From an uncultured Bacteroidia bacterium (lineage in GTDB: Bacteria; Bacteroidota; Bacteroidia; Bacteroidales; UBA932): 64,000 nt of DNA. Of this stretch, positions 17,099-25,474 are shown one piece after another. Under the pieces are notes generated by a model, which made no database searches, was not told the origin of the DNA, and saw nothing but the letters and a program-made list of their open reading frames with translations. A program made the position numbers and the translations under genes. Numbering within the stretch: the first letter of the stretch is position 1; each line of letters begins with the position of its first letter. The stretch is taken from the NCBI GenBank assembly GCA_902785825.1, contig CACZZZ010000003.1, positions 124,001-188,000 of the forward strand, read 5' to 3'.

Positions 17099-18541
17099 TT
17101 AATCTGAATAATCGGAAATATTGTCGAGATAAAGTCCAAATCCGTTGATAGTGACGGGGGCGTAGGCGACCAGGTTGACCCTCACTTTCGAGGTGGTGAT
17201 CTTTTCCGTCGGGACAATCCTCTTGTAACCGATGGTGGTCTCCTGAGCTATTTCTTTCCATTGACCATCAGGACCTTCCGCCTCGACCGTGAAGGACTTT
17301 ACCCTTTGTCCCAAGGGGATATACTCCTGGATCAGGACCCTGTTGAAGGTCTTCTCGCCGGCGAGGTTGAATGTCACGGACGCCTCGTTGATCCCATCCT
17401 TAGTCGCCCAATAGGAGTCAAAGTTCCCGTCAAGGATGTTTTCGGCTCCAAATCCGCGACCCCTGACGTTGGAAGCCTTGGCCTTCGCACCGTCGGCGAG
17501 ATTGTCTTTGAATATCTCGTCCAAGGCTGCCTTGAACTCCTTGAGTCTCGCGGCGTCAGCCTCATGGATAAGACCCCTATTGTCCGGCGGGACATTGAGC
17601 AGCAGCAGGGAGTTCCTTCCGACGCTGGTGTAATAGATGCTCAGCAACTTCTTAAGGGACTTGACCTTGTCGTTCTCGCTCTCTCTCCAGAACCATCCCG
17701 GACGGATGGAAACATCTGTCTCCGCAGGATGCCAGACTGCGCCATGGACGTTGCCGGTGTTGAGGGTGTCTGTCGAAGGGGATCCAGCTCCAGGGGTGAA
17801 CCCTTTGGTGTTCAAGGTGCTCCAGTTTGTCCTTCCGGCGACTCCGCTCTCGTTTCCGACCCAGCGGCAGCCGGGACCCACGTCGCTGAACATGATGGCG
17901 TTGGGTGAATATTTCAAGACAGTCTCGTGGAAGCGGGGCCAGTCATAGACCTGCTTCTTACCGTTGGGACCCTCGCCGTTGGCTCCGTCGAACCACTGCT
18001 CGAAGATCTCTCCGTAGCGTCCGTCGTGGACAGTCTCCAAGGTCTTGACATACACGTCGTTATATTCAGGAGTGCCGTAATGCGGGTCGTTGCGGTCCCA
18101 GGGGGAAACATAGACTCCGAACTTGATGCCTTCCTTCGCACAAGCCTCTGAGAGTTCTTTCAGCACATCTCCCTTCCCGTCTTTCCAAGGACTCTGGGCT
18201 ACAGTGTGGTTACTGACCGGGTTGGGCCAGAGGCAGAATCCGTCGTGATGCTTTCCGGTGATGATGATTCCTTTGAAACCGGCCTCTTTCGCGATGGAAG
18301 CCCACTGGTTGCAGTCAAGAGCCGTGGGGTTGAAAATGTCTTCCGCCTCGGTTCCGAGACCCCATTCCAGACCGGTGAAGGTGTTGGGACCGAAATGGGC
18401 GAACATGTTCATCTCCATCTTCTGCCACTCCACTTGCTGGGGAGTCGGGACAGCTCCGTAAGGCTCCGGAGGAGTAACCTTGCCGCAGGATGCCACAAGG
18501 GCGATCCCCGCTACGGAAACAATTGATAATAAACCTTTCAT
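17099..18541 (-). CDS. GH29 alpha-L-fucosidase with C-terminal F5/8C-like domain, lipoprotein
   Basis: Removes alpha-linked L-fucose from glycans by a retaining mechanism. The protein has 480 residues. The signal ends in LVASC, a lipobox. The catalytic domain covers about residues 30-340: NMFAHFGPNTFTG, ITGKHHDGFCLWPN, and the nucleophile Asp185 in WFDGANGEG. Residues about 345-475 (from AKASNVRGRG to TINGFGLYL) look like a discoidin/CBM32-type sugar-binding domain. This layout resembles the GH29 subfamily acting on alpha-1,3/1,4 fucose in Lewis-type structures, an inference. The gene lies seven bases after the M16 peptidase gene in a run that begins with dnaX, and is followed by the two GH109 genes. 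Confidence 0.9.
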   Translation of the reverse strand: MKGLLSIVSVAGIALVASCGKVTPPEPYGAVPTPQQVEWQKMEMNMFAHFGPNTFTGLEWGLGTEAEDIFNPTALDCNQWASIAKEAGFKGIIITGKHHDGFCLWPNPVSNHTVAQSPWKDGKGDVLKELSEACAKEGIKFGVYVSPWDRNDPHYGTPEYNDVYVKTLETVHDGRYGEIFEQWFDGANGEGPNGKKQVYDWPRFHETVLKYSPNAIMFSDVGPGCRWVGNESGVAGRTNWSTLNTKGFTPGAGSPSTDTLNTGNVHGAVWHPAETDVSIRPGWFWRESENDKVKSLKKLLSIYYTSVGRNSLLLLNVPPDNRGLIHEADAARLKEFKAALDEIFKDNLADGAKAKASNVRGRGFGAENILDGNFDSYWATKDGINEASVTFNLAGEKTFNRVLIQEYIPLGQRVKSFTVEAEGPDGQWKEIAQETTIGYKRIVPTEKITTSKVRVNLVAYAPVTINGFGLYLDNISDYSD

Positions 18542-18547
18542 ATTATG

Positions 18548-19777
18548 TTATAAATAAACTAACGTCGATAATGTCTCAGGATTGAATATCTTCCTGGCGG
18601 ACTCCCGGATCCGGTCGGCGGAGATCGCCTCTATCGCCTCCTTGTTCTCATTGTCTGTGGACACGTCTCCGAAAGAGACCAGGCTTTTGCCCATGGAAAG
18701 GCATTGGGTCTCACCATTGTCCGAGCTGATGGCGAGTTGCCCGAGCAGCTGTCTTTTGGCGGCTTTCACTGCGGAATCGGAAAGAAGATCGTCACGCATC
18801 TTCCTGATCACTTTGTCCACGCCTTTCAGGCATTTCTCAAGATTGGACCTGTCGCAGCCCATCGATATCGCCATGACTCCTGTGTCGGAGTACTGGGTAT
18901 AAGAAGTCTCGACCCCATACACCCAGCCGTTTCTCTCCCTCAAAAGGTCGTTCAGTTTTGAGTTTGAGGCAGGTCCCCCGACGATATTGGAGAGGAGAAT
19001 CGCCGCGAACCGCTGGTCTTTGTCGTACAGGGACGGAGCTAAGCCTCCGATTACGGCATTGACCTCATGATTCCGTTTCTCCAGGGTTTTGCTGAATATG
19101 GCAGGTGTCTTGACAGGCAGCAGCTCGCGCGCCTGCGATTCAACCCAAGAGCCGTCAAACACCTTTTCGGCGAGTCTCAGCACCCCTTGCTCCATCTTTT
19201 TCTCGTCGATGTCCGCTACAACGGCTAGAGCCATATTCCCGGGAGTGAAACGCTCTTTGACAAACTCCCTCAGCTCTTCCGCCGTGATCTTTTTGACGCT
19301 CGCGGCTGTGCCGAGTATAGGCCGTCCAAGGGGGTGGCCGGCCAGGAGGGTCTCCTCGAAACGGTCGTACACATCGTCGGCGGGGGAGTCCTTGTAGGAA
19401 CTGATCTCGTCAATCACCACTCCTTTCTCGATGGCGATCTCATCGTCCGGGAAGACGGGACATGTCGCCAGTTCCAGCAGTAGGGAGGCGGCTTTCCCGA
19501 GATCTTCTTTCAATACGGTCGAGTGGAGAACAATCTCCTCTTTGGTGGTGAAAGCGTTAAGGTCACCACCCAGCTTGTCGAGATAGCTGTTGATGACCTT
19601 GGCGCTCTTGCGCGATGTGCCTTTGAATATCGTGTGCTCTGTGAAGTGGGCTATCCCACTGTGGTGGCTCCCCTCATCACGGGTGCCGCATTTGATGGTC
19701 AGGGAGCAGTAGCCAACAGCCCTGCCACTCCTTTTCACAGCGTATCGCAACCCGCATGGGGCTTTGCCAACAAGCAT
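18548..19777 (-). CDS. M16 family zinc peptidase
   Basis: A 409-residue protein of the pitrilysin/processing-peptidase family. The inverted zinc motif HxxEH is His44-Phe-Thr-Glu47-His48, and the third zinc ligand is expected in the EKGVVIDEISS segment about 75 residues on. The usual second half, with the YGVETSYTQYSDTG region, is present. There is no signal peptide, so the protein is probably cytoplasmic unless exported otherwise. Its ATG shares one base with the stop of the preceding gene (TAATG), indicating translational coupling. Substrates are unknown; peptide clearance is typical of the family. Confidence 0.9.
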   Translation of the reverse strand: MLVGKAPCGLRYAVKRSGRAVGYCSLTIKCGTRDEGSHHSGIAHFTEHTIFKGTSRKSAKVINSYLDKLGGDLNAFTTKEEIVLHSTVLKEDLGKAASLLLELATCPVFPDDEIAIEKGVVIDEISSYKDSPADDVYDRFEETLLAGHPLGRPILGTAASVKKITAEELREFVKERFTPGNMALAVVADIDEKKMEQGVLRLAEKVFDGSWVESQARELLPVKTPAIFSKTLEKRNHEVNAVIGGLAPSLYDKDQRFAAILLSNIVGGPASNSKLNDLLRERNGWVYGVETSYTQYSDTGVMAISMGCDRSNLEKCLKGVDKVIRKMRDDLLSDSAVKAAKRQLLGQLAISSDNGETQCLSMGKSLVSFGDVSTDNENKEAIEAISADRIRESARKIFNPETLSTLVYL

Positions 19778-20634
19778 TATTTCCTTAGGAGTTTAATTGC
19801 CTTCAAGTCACTGTCAAGGAATCCGGCTCCCTGGCGGGGTGAGATGCGATGCTTCTTGTACCAATAAAGCTTATGGTCATCAGCTCCGATGAGCATCTTG
19901 TAGCACACAGAACCGTTGACTGGCTCGGAAGGGGCGACCACGTAGCTCACAACAGCGTTGAAAGTGCCGTCAGAGAACACCTCATCAACGTCATCCTCGT
20001 CCTCCTTGACGAATATGTCCTCATCAAGCGACTCCAGAGCCTTCTCACCAACCTGAGGAGCGAAATCGTCCTTGAAGAAATATACCTGTTTCATCCTCAA
20101 TTTCTTTGAGGCGTTGGCTCCGAGAGGTGAATATGCCTTGACCTCAGAGTCGGTAAGGCTCTGGGCGTGTTCCTGCATGATAGAGAGGAAAGCCGGGAGC
20201 AGGAGAAACTCCCTTCCGGAGGGATCCACCGCTGAACGCAGAGGGAATGTCACGACTTCAAGCATGTCCTCAATCGATTTGTCAGCACCCTCGCCGCCTT
20301 TAACGAAGGTGAGCAGGTCGATGCCAGGCTCCGCTTCCTTCCTTTGCTGTCCTTTCACGACAATCAGGAAGTAGAACTTGCTGTCTGTCTTTATCTTCTG
20401 GAATTCCTCATTGGAGCAGAACTCGTATGGGGAGAGCGTCCAGGCAGTCGTGACGGACTGCTTGAGGGCCTCGTCGAGAATCTCGTCACCGGTCATGACC
20501 ACCTTCACTGTCTTGGCGGTCAAGTCCTTGAGTTTTTCCTTCCTGGTATAGATCTGGGCTTGGCCGAAAAGATCAGAGGGAATCATCATCGCGGCCACAA
20601 TGGCCAGCATGGATATTATCAAAGTCCGTTTCAT
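19777..20634 (-). CDS. Conserved secreted protein of unknown function
   Basis: A 285-residue protein not assigned to a family. An N-terminal signal peptide (MKRTLIISMLAIVAAMM, cleavage probably near LFGQA) points to the periplasm. The rest is soluble and alpha/beta in character, with an acidic stretch DEDIFVKEDEDDVDEV at about residues 210-225. It sits between lptB and the M16 gene, coupled to the latter by TAATG, so a role in the envelope is possible but there is no direct evidence. Confidence 0.7.
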   Translation of the reverse strand: MKRTLIISMLAIVAAMMIPSDLFGQAQIYTRKEKLKDLTAKTVKVVMTGDEILDEALKQSVTTAWTLSPYEFCSNEEFQKIKTDSKFYFLIVVKGQQRKEAEPGIDLLTFVKGGEGADKSIEDMLEVVTFPLRSAVDPSGREFLLLPAFLSIMQEHAQSLTDSEVKAYSPLGANASKKLRMKQVYFFKDDFAPQVGEKALESLDEDIFVKEDEDDVDEVFSDGTFNAVVSYVVAPSEPVNGSVCYKMLIGADDHKLYWYKKHRISPRQGAGFLDSDLKAIKLLRK

Positions 20635-20640
20635 GATATT

Positions 20641-21450
20641 TTAGTTTAAGGGGTTTTCGATTATGACATTGTCCTTGGCAGCCTCGATGGCCTCATGCTC
20701 GGCTTTCGCCCGTTCGACAGAAACGGATTTTTTAAGTATGAAGCCTGATCCGAGATATTTCGTGCGAACATCCTCGTCAGCGGCGAGCGACTCTGGCGTG
20801 CCTTGTTGCAGGATGGATCCTTCGTAGAGAAGGTAGGCTCTGTCGGTGATGGCCAGGGTCTCACCGACATTGTGGTCGGTGATGATAACGCCGATATCCT
20901 TGTACTTCAGTTTAGCTATAATGAACTGGATGTCTTCCACGGCGATCGGGTCAACTCCGGCGAAGGGCTCGTCCAGAAGGATGAACTTCGGGTCAATGGC
21001 CAAGGCGCGCGCTATCTCACAGCGGCGCCTCTCGCCTCCTGAGAGCTGGATTCCGAGGCTCTTGCGCACTTTCGAGAGGTTAAACTCGCTGATGAGGCTC
21101 TCAAGCCTTTCCTTCCTCTCCTCCTTATTCATGTCTGACATCTCCATGACCGACATGATATTGTCCTCAACAGACATCTTACGGAACACAGAAGCTTCCT
21201 GGGGGAGGTAACCTATGCCTTTTTGGGCTCTCTTGTACATGGGGAGGTCGGTGATGTCCTCGTCATCCAGGAAAACCCTGCCCCCGTTTGGCACAATCTG
21301 CCCGGTGATCATGTAGAAGCTGGTTGTCTTGCCCGCTCCGTTGGGCCCGAGGAAACCGACGATCTCTCCCTGGTTGATTTCCATTGAGACACCTTTCACA
21401 ACGGTCCTGATGCCGTATTTCTTAACGAGATTCTCGCAGTGAAGTTTCAT
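20641..21450 (-). CDS. lptB: LPS export ABC transporter ATPase
   Basis: ATPase that powers extraction of lipopolysaccharide from the inner membrane with LptF, LptG and the Lpt bridge. The protein has 269 residues. Walker A is GPNGAGKTT (about residues 35-43), the signature is [15 protein letters not shown], and Walker B is [13 protein letters not shown], a run typical of Lpt[14 protein letters not shown] is the Q-loop segment. The ATPase normally ends near VRTKYLG; here a tail of about 30 residues follows, as in other Bacteroidetes. It begins 12 bases after dnaX on the same strand, and the two are probably cotranscribed. Confidence 0.95.
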   Translation of the reverse strand: MKLHCENLVKKYGIRTVVKGVSMEINQGEIVGFLGPNGAGKTTSFYMITGQIVPNGGRVFLDDEDITDLPMYKRAQKGIGYLPQEASVFRKMSVEDNIMSVMEMSDMNKEERKERLESLISEFNLSKVRKSLGIQLSGGERRRCEIARALAIDPKFILLDEPFAGVDPIAVEDIQFIIAKLKYKDIGVIITDHNVGETLAITDRAYLLYEGSILQQGTPESLAADEDVRTKYLGSGFILKKSVSVERAKAEHEAIEAAKDNVIIENPLN

Positions 21451-21462
21451 TTCGAATACGCT

Positions 21463-23202
21463 TTATCTTGTCTCCAACCCGAAGTCTTTCACCAGGTTCC
21501 TCAGCTCACCGTTCTGTCCCATAAGGGCGGTTGCCTTCTCCTGGTCCGTGTAGGGCTGGACTTCTTTTTCCTCCATTGGGATCACGCCTACCTCGAGGCG
21601 GATCTTGGAAGACCCTGTTTTCTTCTGCAAATTTCCTTCCAGAGAAAGAAGCCTGTTTTCCTGGATCCATTTCCGCTGGGCCTCGTTGCTGACCTTGAAG
21701 GTGACGACCTTCATCCCGTCGGCGGTTCCGATTTCGACGTCGGAGTTCTCCAGAGTGTTGGCGAGGCGGATCTGGTTCAGGGCCTTGAACTCTTCCGGGA
21801 TGGTTTTCCACGCGTTGAGGATCGCCTCGTCCTCGGGAAGCTCATCGGATACGTCCTGGGCTTTTTTTATCTCTTTCTTCTTCTCCTGCTCTTCTTCCTC
21901 GAGAATGGCGTTCAGCGACAGTGCCGAGCCGGTCTTCGCCGGCTTTTTGCGAGCTGGTCTCGGGCCGGCAGGGGACGGGTGTTCAGACGCCTCGCTTCGC
22001 TCGGCCCCACCGTTCGCTTCGCTCACGGTCCCCCCTCTTACAGTGCCGAGGGTGGCATGGTCTTCACTACCCGTCCCCTGCCGGCCGACCTGATCGGCCA
22101 TCCCCGGGGCCTTCACGAGGAAACTGAGCTTCATCAGCGCGAACTCGATGTGGAGCCTGGGGTTAACCGCCATCTTGTAGCCAGACTCGCAGGCTGTGGT
22201 CACTCCGAGTGCGTCGTAAAGGAACTTCAGGGAGCAGCGGCTCGCCTGCTCGACATATCTTTTCTTCAGGGATTCAGGAAGCTCCAGCAACGCGTCCAGA
22301 CCACCGTTCTTAGTGACCATCAGGTCCCTTAGGTGTGAGCTCAGCGCTGAGCAGAAATGCAAGGCGTTGAAACCTTTGGAAAGTATCTCGTCGAAGGTCA
22401 GGAGAGCTTTCCCGTAATCCCCGGCGAGGAAATCATCCACCAGGGCGAAAGAATAGTCGTAGTCCAGGACATTGAGGTTCCGGATGACATCCTCGTATTT
22501 GATGTCGGATCCGCAGAACGCCACTGTCTGGTCGAAGATCGTGAGGGCGTCTCGCATCGCGCCGTCCGCCTTCTGGGCGATCACGTGGAGGGACTCGTCG
22601 TCGATCTTGACGTTTTCTTTCGAGGCTATATTCCTGAGGTTCAGGACCATGTCCGGGATCGAGATCCGGTTGAAGTCGTACGTCTGGCAGCGGGACAGGA
22701 TCGTCGGGAGAATCTTGTGCTTCTCAGTTGTGGCGAGAATGAATATGGCGTGTGCCGGCGGCTCCTCAAGAGTCTTTAGGAAGGCGTTGAAGGCTGCCGT
22801 CGAGAGCATGTGGACCTCATCGATGATATAGACGCTGTACTTTCCGACCTGCGGTGGGATTTGCACTTGGTCCATCAGGTTCTTGATGTCCTCCACACCA
22901 TTGTTGGACGCGGCGTCCAGCTCATGTATGCAGTACGAGCGGCCTTCCTGGAATGAGACGCATGACTCGCATTTTCCGCAGGGTTCCATGTCCTCGGATG
23001 GGTTGGCGCAGTTGATCGCCTTCGCGAATATCCTCGCTGTCGTGGTCTTACCGACCCCTCGGGGGCCGCAGAAAAGGTATGCGTGCGCCAGTTTGCCCCT
23101 GATTATGGAGTTCTTCAGGGTCTGTGCTATATTGTCCTGCCCGATGAGGGTCTCGAAGGAGTCAGGACGGTATTTTCTCGCTGATACGATATAGTCTGAC
23201 AT
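21463..23202 (-). CDS. dnaX: DNA polymerase III subunit gamma/tau carrying an inserted palindromic element
   Basis: Clamp-loader ATPase of the replicase. The protein has 579 residues counted from MSDYIVSARKYRP; an ATG six codons earlier would lie within or before the promoter element TATATTTG (23209-23216). Walker A is GPRGVGKTTTAR, the zinc ligands are in CGKCESC, and the DEVHMLS and SRC motifs of the clamp-loader family are present. After domain III, at about residues 373-413, lies a stretch not typical of the family that includes ATLGTVRGG and NGGAERSEA; it is encoded by the interspersed element at 21963-22086. Further on, AAAAAAA (21862-21868 complement) in the frame A AAA AAA is a candidate -1 frameshift site that would give a shorter gamma-like product. 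Confidence 0.95.
   Translation of the reverse strand: MSDYIVSARKYRPDSFETLIGQDNIAQTLKNSIIRGKLAHAYLFCGPRGVGKTTTARIFAKAINCANPSEDMEPCGKCESCVSFQEGRSYCIHELDAASNNGVEDIKNLMDQVQIPPQVGKYSVYIIDEVHMLSTAAFNAFLKTLEEPPAHAIFILATTEKHKILPTILSRCQTYDFNRISIPDMVLNLRNIASKENVKIDDESLHVIAQKADGAMRDALTIFDQTVAFCGSDIKYEDVIRNLNVLDYDYSFALVDDFLAGDYGKALLTFDEILSKGFNALHFCSALSSHLRDLMVTKNGGLDALLELPESLKKRYVEQASRCSLKFLYDALGVTTACESGYKMAVNPRLHIEFALMKLSFLVKAPGMADQVGRQGTGSEDHATLGTVRGGTVSEANGGAERSEASEHPSPAGPRPARKKPAKTGSALSLNAILEEEEQEKKKEIKKAQDVSDELPEDEAILNAWKTIPEEFKALNQIRLANTLENSDVEIGTADGMKVVTFKVSNEAQRKWIQENRLLSLEGNLQKKTGSSKIRLEVGVIPMEEKEVQPYTDQEKATALMGQNGELRNLVKDFGLETR
21842..21885 (-). other. Candidate programmed -1 ribosomal frameshift site in dnaX
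   Basis: On the minus strand the zero frame reads ATA AAA AAA GCC, so A AAA AAA fits the X XXY YYZ slip pattern. After a -1 shift the frame reads AGC CCA GGA CGT ATC CGA TGA, stopping at 21844-21842. A purine-rich stretch with AGGAG lies about 16 bases before the heptamer. The site is near codon 445, close to where E. coli dnaX shifts (codon 430). Function is inferred. Confidence 0.45.
21963..22086. repeat. Palindromic interspersed element, copy 1, inside dnaX
   Basis: Outer arms 21963-21980 and 22069-22086 are perfect 18-base inverted repeats (GGCCGGCAGGGGACGGGT and its complement). Between them lies the shared core (21989-22060), which holds CTCGGC (22000-22005) pairing with GCCGAG (22045-22050) and, inside, ACCGT (22009-22013) pairing with ACGGT (22025-22029). 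The whole can fold into one long interrupted hairpin. The core recurs at 49045-49124 and 51197-51279. Confidence 0.9.
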
Positions 23203-23208
23203 AACATA

Positions 23209-23216
23209 CAAATATA
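23209..23216 (-). promoter_or_regulatory. Promoter element of dnaX (-7 only)
   Basis: TATATTTG on the minus strand, a full match to TAnnTTTG. No good upstream TTTG is seen at the right distance. Transcription would begin almost at the ATG at 23202, so a very short leader or none is implied. The ATG at 23220 would be upstream of the start of transcription. Confidence 0.35.
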
Positions 23217-23219
23217 GCA

Positions 23220-25388
23220 TTATTTCCCGTCATTCCATCTCATCCTTTTGCCGAAGAGATAGTATTTCTGGTCGCCGAACCAGAGTATCCCGCCCCTGCC
23301 TTGTGAGGTGTAGCTGGTGTAGAGCGAGTTCCCGGAATCCCGCCGGGAGAATATTCCCGCATCCTTGAACCAGATGGGCTGGTGGGCGTCCGGGACGAAC
23401 TCCCCGTCCAGTTTGAAAACAGGTCCCCGGTTCTGGTAAGCGGTCAGGCCGTTGAAGTCGAATGTGTTGTGGACAAGCAGGAAATATTTCCCGCTTCTGG
23501 CCTCGGGTCCTGAGTAATCGTAGATCGGGCAAGGGGAGCATGGCTGGAGGATGGCCTCTCCGCCGTCTTTGTAGCGGAGTATCTCCGGCCTGGACCAAGT
23601 CTTCCCATCATCGGAGCTGACGGACCAGATGGGGTGTCCGATCGTGGTGCGCATCACGGCGAAAAGCCTCCCATCCGGTAAACCGGTGACGCAAGCCTCT
23701 TCTACCCTGCGGCCATCTCTGGATGAATAATCATGATCGTTCTCAACCTTTGACGCGTCGAAAGAATCATCGTCGGTGTTGAAGAAAGAGATGCGTATGT
23801 CCCTGATTTGGGGGTCGTCGTCGATGTTGTCATATTGCCAGAACTCCACCCGGCTGATGCCGTCGGTTCCGTATCGGGAGCATCCGGCGATGTAGCGGCC
23901 GTCCTTACCCAAGCGCAGCGGACGTTGCCAAATACACCAGGTCGGGGGGACGTTGGGGTCTTCCGGATCAGCCTTGAACCGTTTGGGGAAAGGGACCATC
24001 TCCGGCTCGCTCCATGTCTTTCCTCCGTCGTCGGAATATCTCCCGTACATGAGCCCGCAGAGGTGTTTCTTCACCGTGGTCTCCTGGTTCCAGAGACAGT
24101 ACAGGCGTCCGCTTTTGCTGATCATCGGTTGCTGCCATGCGGCCACAGGCTTGGGGTTCTCAAGTGAAGGCGAACCGGCTATCATGACAGGCTCCGTCCA
24201 AGTCTTGCCGCCGTCAGCGCTGCTGGCGTGGACGACTTTCTCGTTGTCAGCCGCCTCGAAAGACCCTTGAGTCCAGAAAGCGTGCAGCAGTCCCCGACCC
24301 TTGTCCTCAAGAACATGGAAATGGTCGTTGAAAGAGTCCTCTCCGCCTCTGGAAGTCTTTGGAATATAGACGGTTAAGTCGTGGGGAATGACGTTGATGT
24401 TTGTTTCGGGGTAGAGATAATGCCAGTAGAAATGTCCTGGCCAGCGCTCCCGGAAGCCGATCGTCTCCTTGAAGTGCCTGTCCAGAGCCATCGTGGCGTT
24501 ATTGTAGCGGTGACATGAGTCTGGAGACTTTGTGAATATCGTCCATTGATTCTGGTTGGCCGCGTCCTGTCCCGGAAGCCCTACCCAGATGACGGTGCCT
24601 TTTTCGGGTGGATAAGCCGGGTTGAGTGTGAATATGGTTGTTAAGGCTGTCGCCTCGCTGTGGATCGGAGGTTCGGCGAGCATCTTGGACAGATCCCGCC
24701 GGTGGACTTTTTTCTCCGGTTTTTTGGAGAAAGGTTCCTCCGCTTGGCGCAAGTTGTCTGAATATGCCTTGGCGAAATTGAAAACACCGTCCCGGCGGGG
24801 CTTGTACCAGCCTCTCCATTTGGCTTTCCGTATCAGCTTTTCGCTGCCCAGGAAATTCTCATGATCATCAAGGTCAATTTCCCCGATGTTGAAACGGTCG
24901 GTGATCGTCATGATCTCGTCATCCGGCACTCTTTGGGCCACCCAGAGCTTTCCTTTCACGATAGAGAGCACCCATCCTTCCTTTGAATCCGCGATCAGGT
25001 ATGTTCTTCCGGACTCTTTGCAGCCATGTTTCCTGACTTCCGATCCAATGATCAAGACGGCTTCCCTGGCCGACTTGGCCTGACGGAAAGCCTTGGTCTG
25101 AGCCTCATACAGGCTGGTTCCGAAAGAACCCTTTTCCTTGGAGGGAGTCTCGTTGGAGACGATGCAGACCCCTTTCTCATTGACATAGCTGTCTCCAATC
25201 CGGCCAGGGAACTCGAACCATAGTCCGGCGAGGTTGTCGTCTGAAGACGGGACATTGTAGATATTCAGCATCTTTTTGAGACCGGGGATGTCCTCGTTGT
25301 GCCCGAGATAGACATATCCGTCAGTGGTCGCCTTTGATCCGGCGATGATTCCGAAACTCATAAGTGTAATAAGGATCAGGTTGCTCAT
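23220..25388 (-). CDS. Fusion of a C69-like Ntn-hydrolase domain and a sialidase-like propeller
   Basis: A 722-residue protein in two parts. Residues about 11-310 resemble peptidase family C69 (dipeptidase A type, Ntn-hydrolase fold): GIIAGSKATTDGYVYLGHNED aligns without gaps to the family start, where the catalytic Cys comes first; here that position is Ser11, preceded by Met10. Residues about 340-720 are a sialidase-like six-bladed propeller with Asp boxes SSADGGKTWTEP, YSDDGGKTWSEP and SSDDGKTWSRP. The first ten residues may be a short signal, or translation may begin at Met10 so that Ser becomes N-terminal after Met removal. A promoter (25394-25424) lies immediately upstream. The joint function is unknown; processing of glycopeptides is one guess. 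Confidence 0.75.
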   Translation of the reverse strand: MSNLILITLMSFGIIAGSKATTDGYVYLGHNEDIPGLKKMLNIYNVPSSDDNLAGLWFEFPGRIGDSYVNEKGVCIVSNETPSKEKGSFGTSLYEAQTKAFRQAKSAREAVLIIGSEVRKHGCKESGRTYLIADSKEGWVLSIVKGKLWVAQRVPDDEIMTITDRFNIGEIDLDDHENFLGSEKLIRKAKWRGWYKPRRDGVFNFAKAYSDNLRQAEEPFSKKPEKKVHRRDLSKMLAEPPIHSEATALTTIFTLNPAYPPEKGTVIWVGLPGQDAANQNQWTIFTKSPDSCHRYNNATMALDRHFKETIGFRERWPGHFYWHYLYPETNINVIPHDLTVYIPKTSRGGEDSFNDHFHVLEDKGRGLLHAFWTQGSFEAADNEKVVHASSADGGKTWTEPVMIAGSPSLENPKPVAAWQQPMISKSGRLYCLWNQETTVKKHLCGLMYGRYSDDGGKTWSEPEMVPFPKRFKADPEDPNVPPTWCIWQRPLRLGKDGRYIAGCSRYGTDGISRVEFWQYDNIDDDPQIRDIRISFFNTDDDSFDASKVENDHDYSSRDGRRVEEACVTGLPDGRLFAVMRTTIGHPIWSVSSDDGKTWSRPEILRYKDGGEAILQPCSPCPIYDYSGPEARSGKYFLLVHNTFDFNGLTAYQNRGPVFKLDGEFVPDAHQPIWFKDAGIFSRRDSGNSLYTSYTSQGRGGILWFGDQKYYLFGKRMRWNDGK

Positions 25389-25393
25389 ATTCC

Positions 25394-25424
25394 CAAAGAT
25401 AATAACAAAAGACGGGTGGACAAT
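25394..25424 (-). promoter_or_regulatory. Promoter of the C69/sialidase-like fusion gene
   Basis: On the minus strand TTG (25421-25423), 19 bases, TATCTTTG (25394-25401). The upstream element lies in the loop of the terminator of the preceding gene. The predicted start of transcription coincides with the annotated ATG, favouring a leaderless message or the next in-frame ATG at 25361. Confidence 0.5.
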
Positions 25425-25442
25425 TTATCCACCCGTCTTTTT
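25407..25442 (-). terminator. Rho-independent terminator of the M64 gene
   Basis: AAAAGACGGGTGGA (25407-25420) pairs fully with TCCACCCGTCTTTT around a seven-base loop, flanked by A and T runs. It follows the minus-strand M64 gene and is symmetric, so could act in both directions. Confidence 0.85.
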
Positions 25443-25474
25443 GTGATTGGTCGTGATAACTAGACCCTCTGGCC

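Noticed and set aside
21439..22332. A 297-codon open frame antisense to dnaX and the element
   Set aside because: It covers the end of lptB and dnaX in antisense; its composition is that of a complementary frame.
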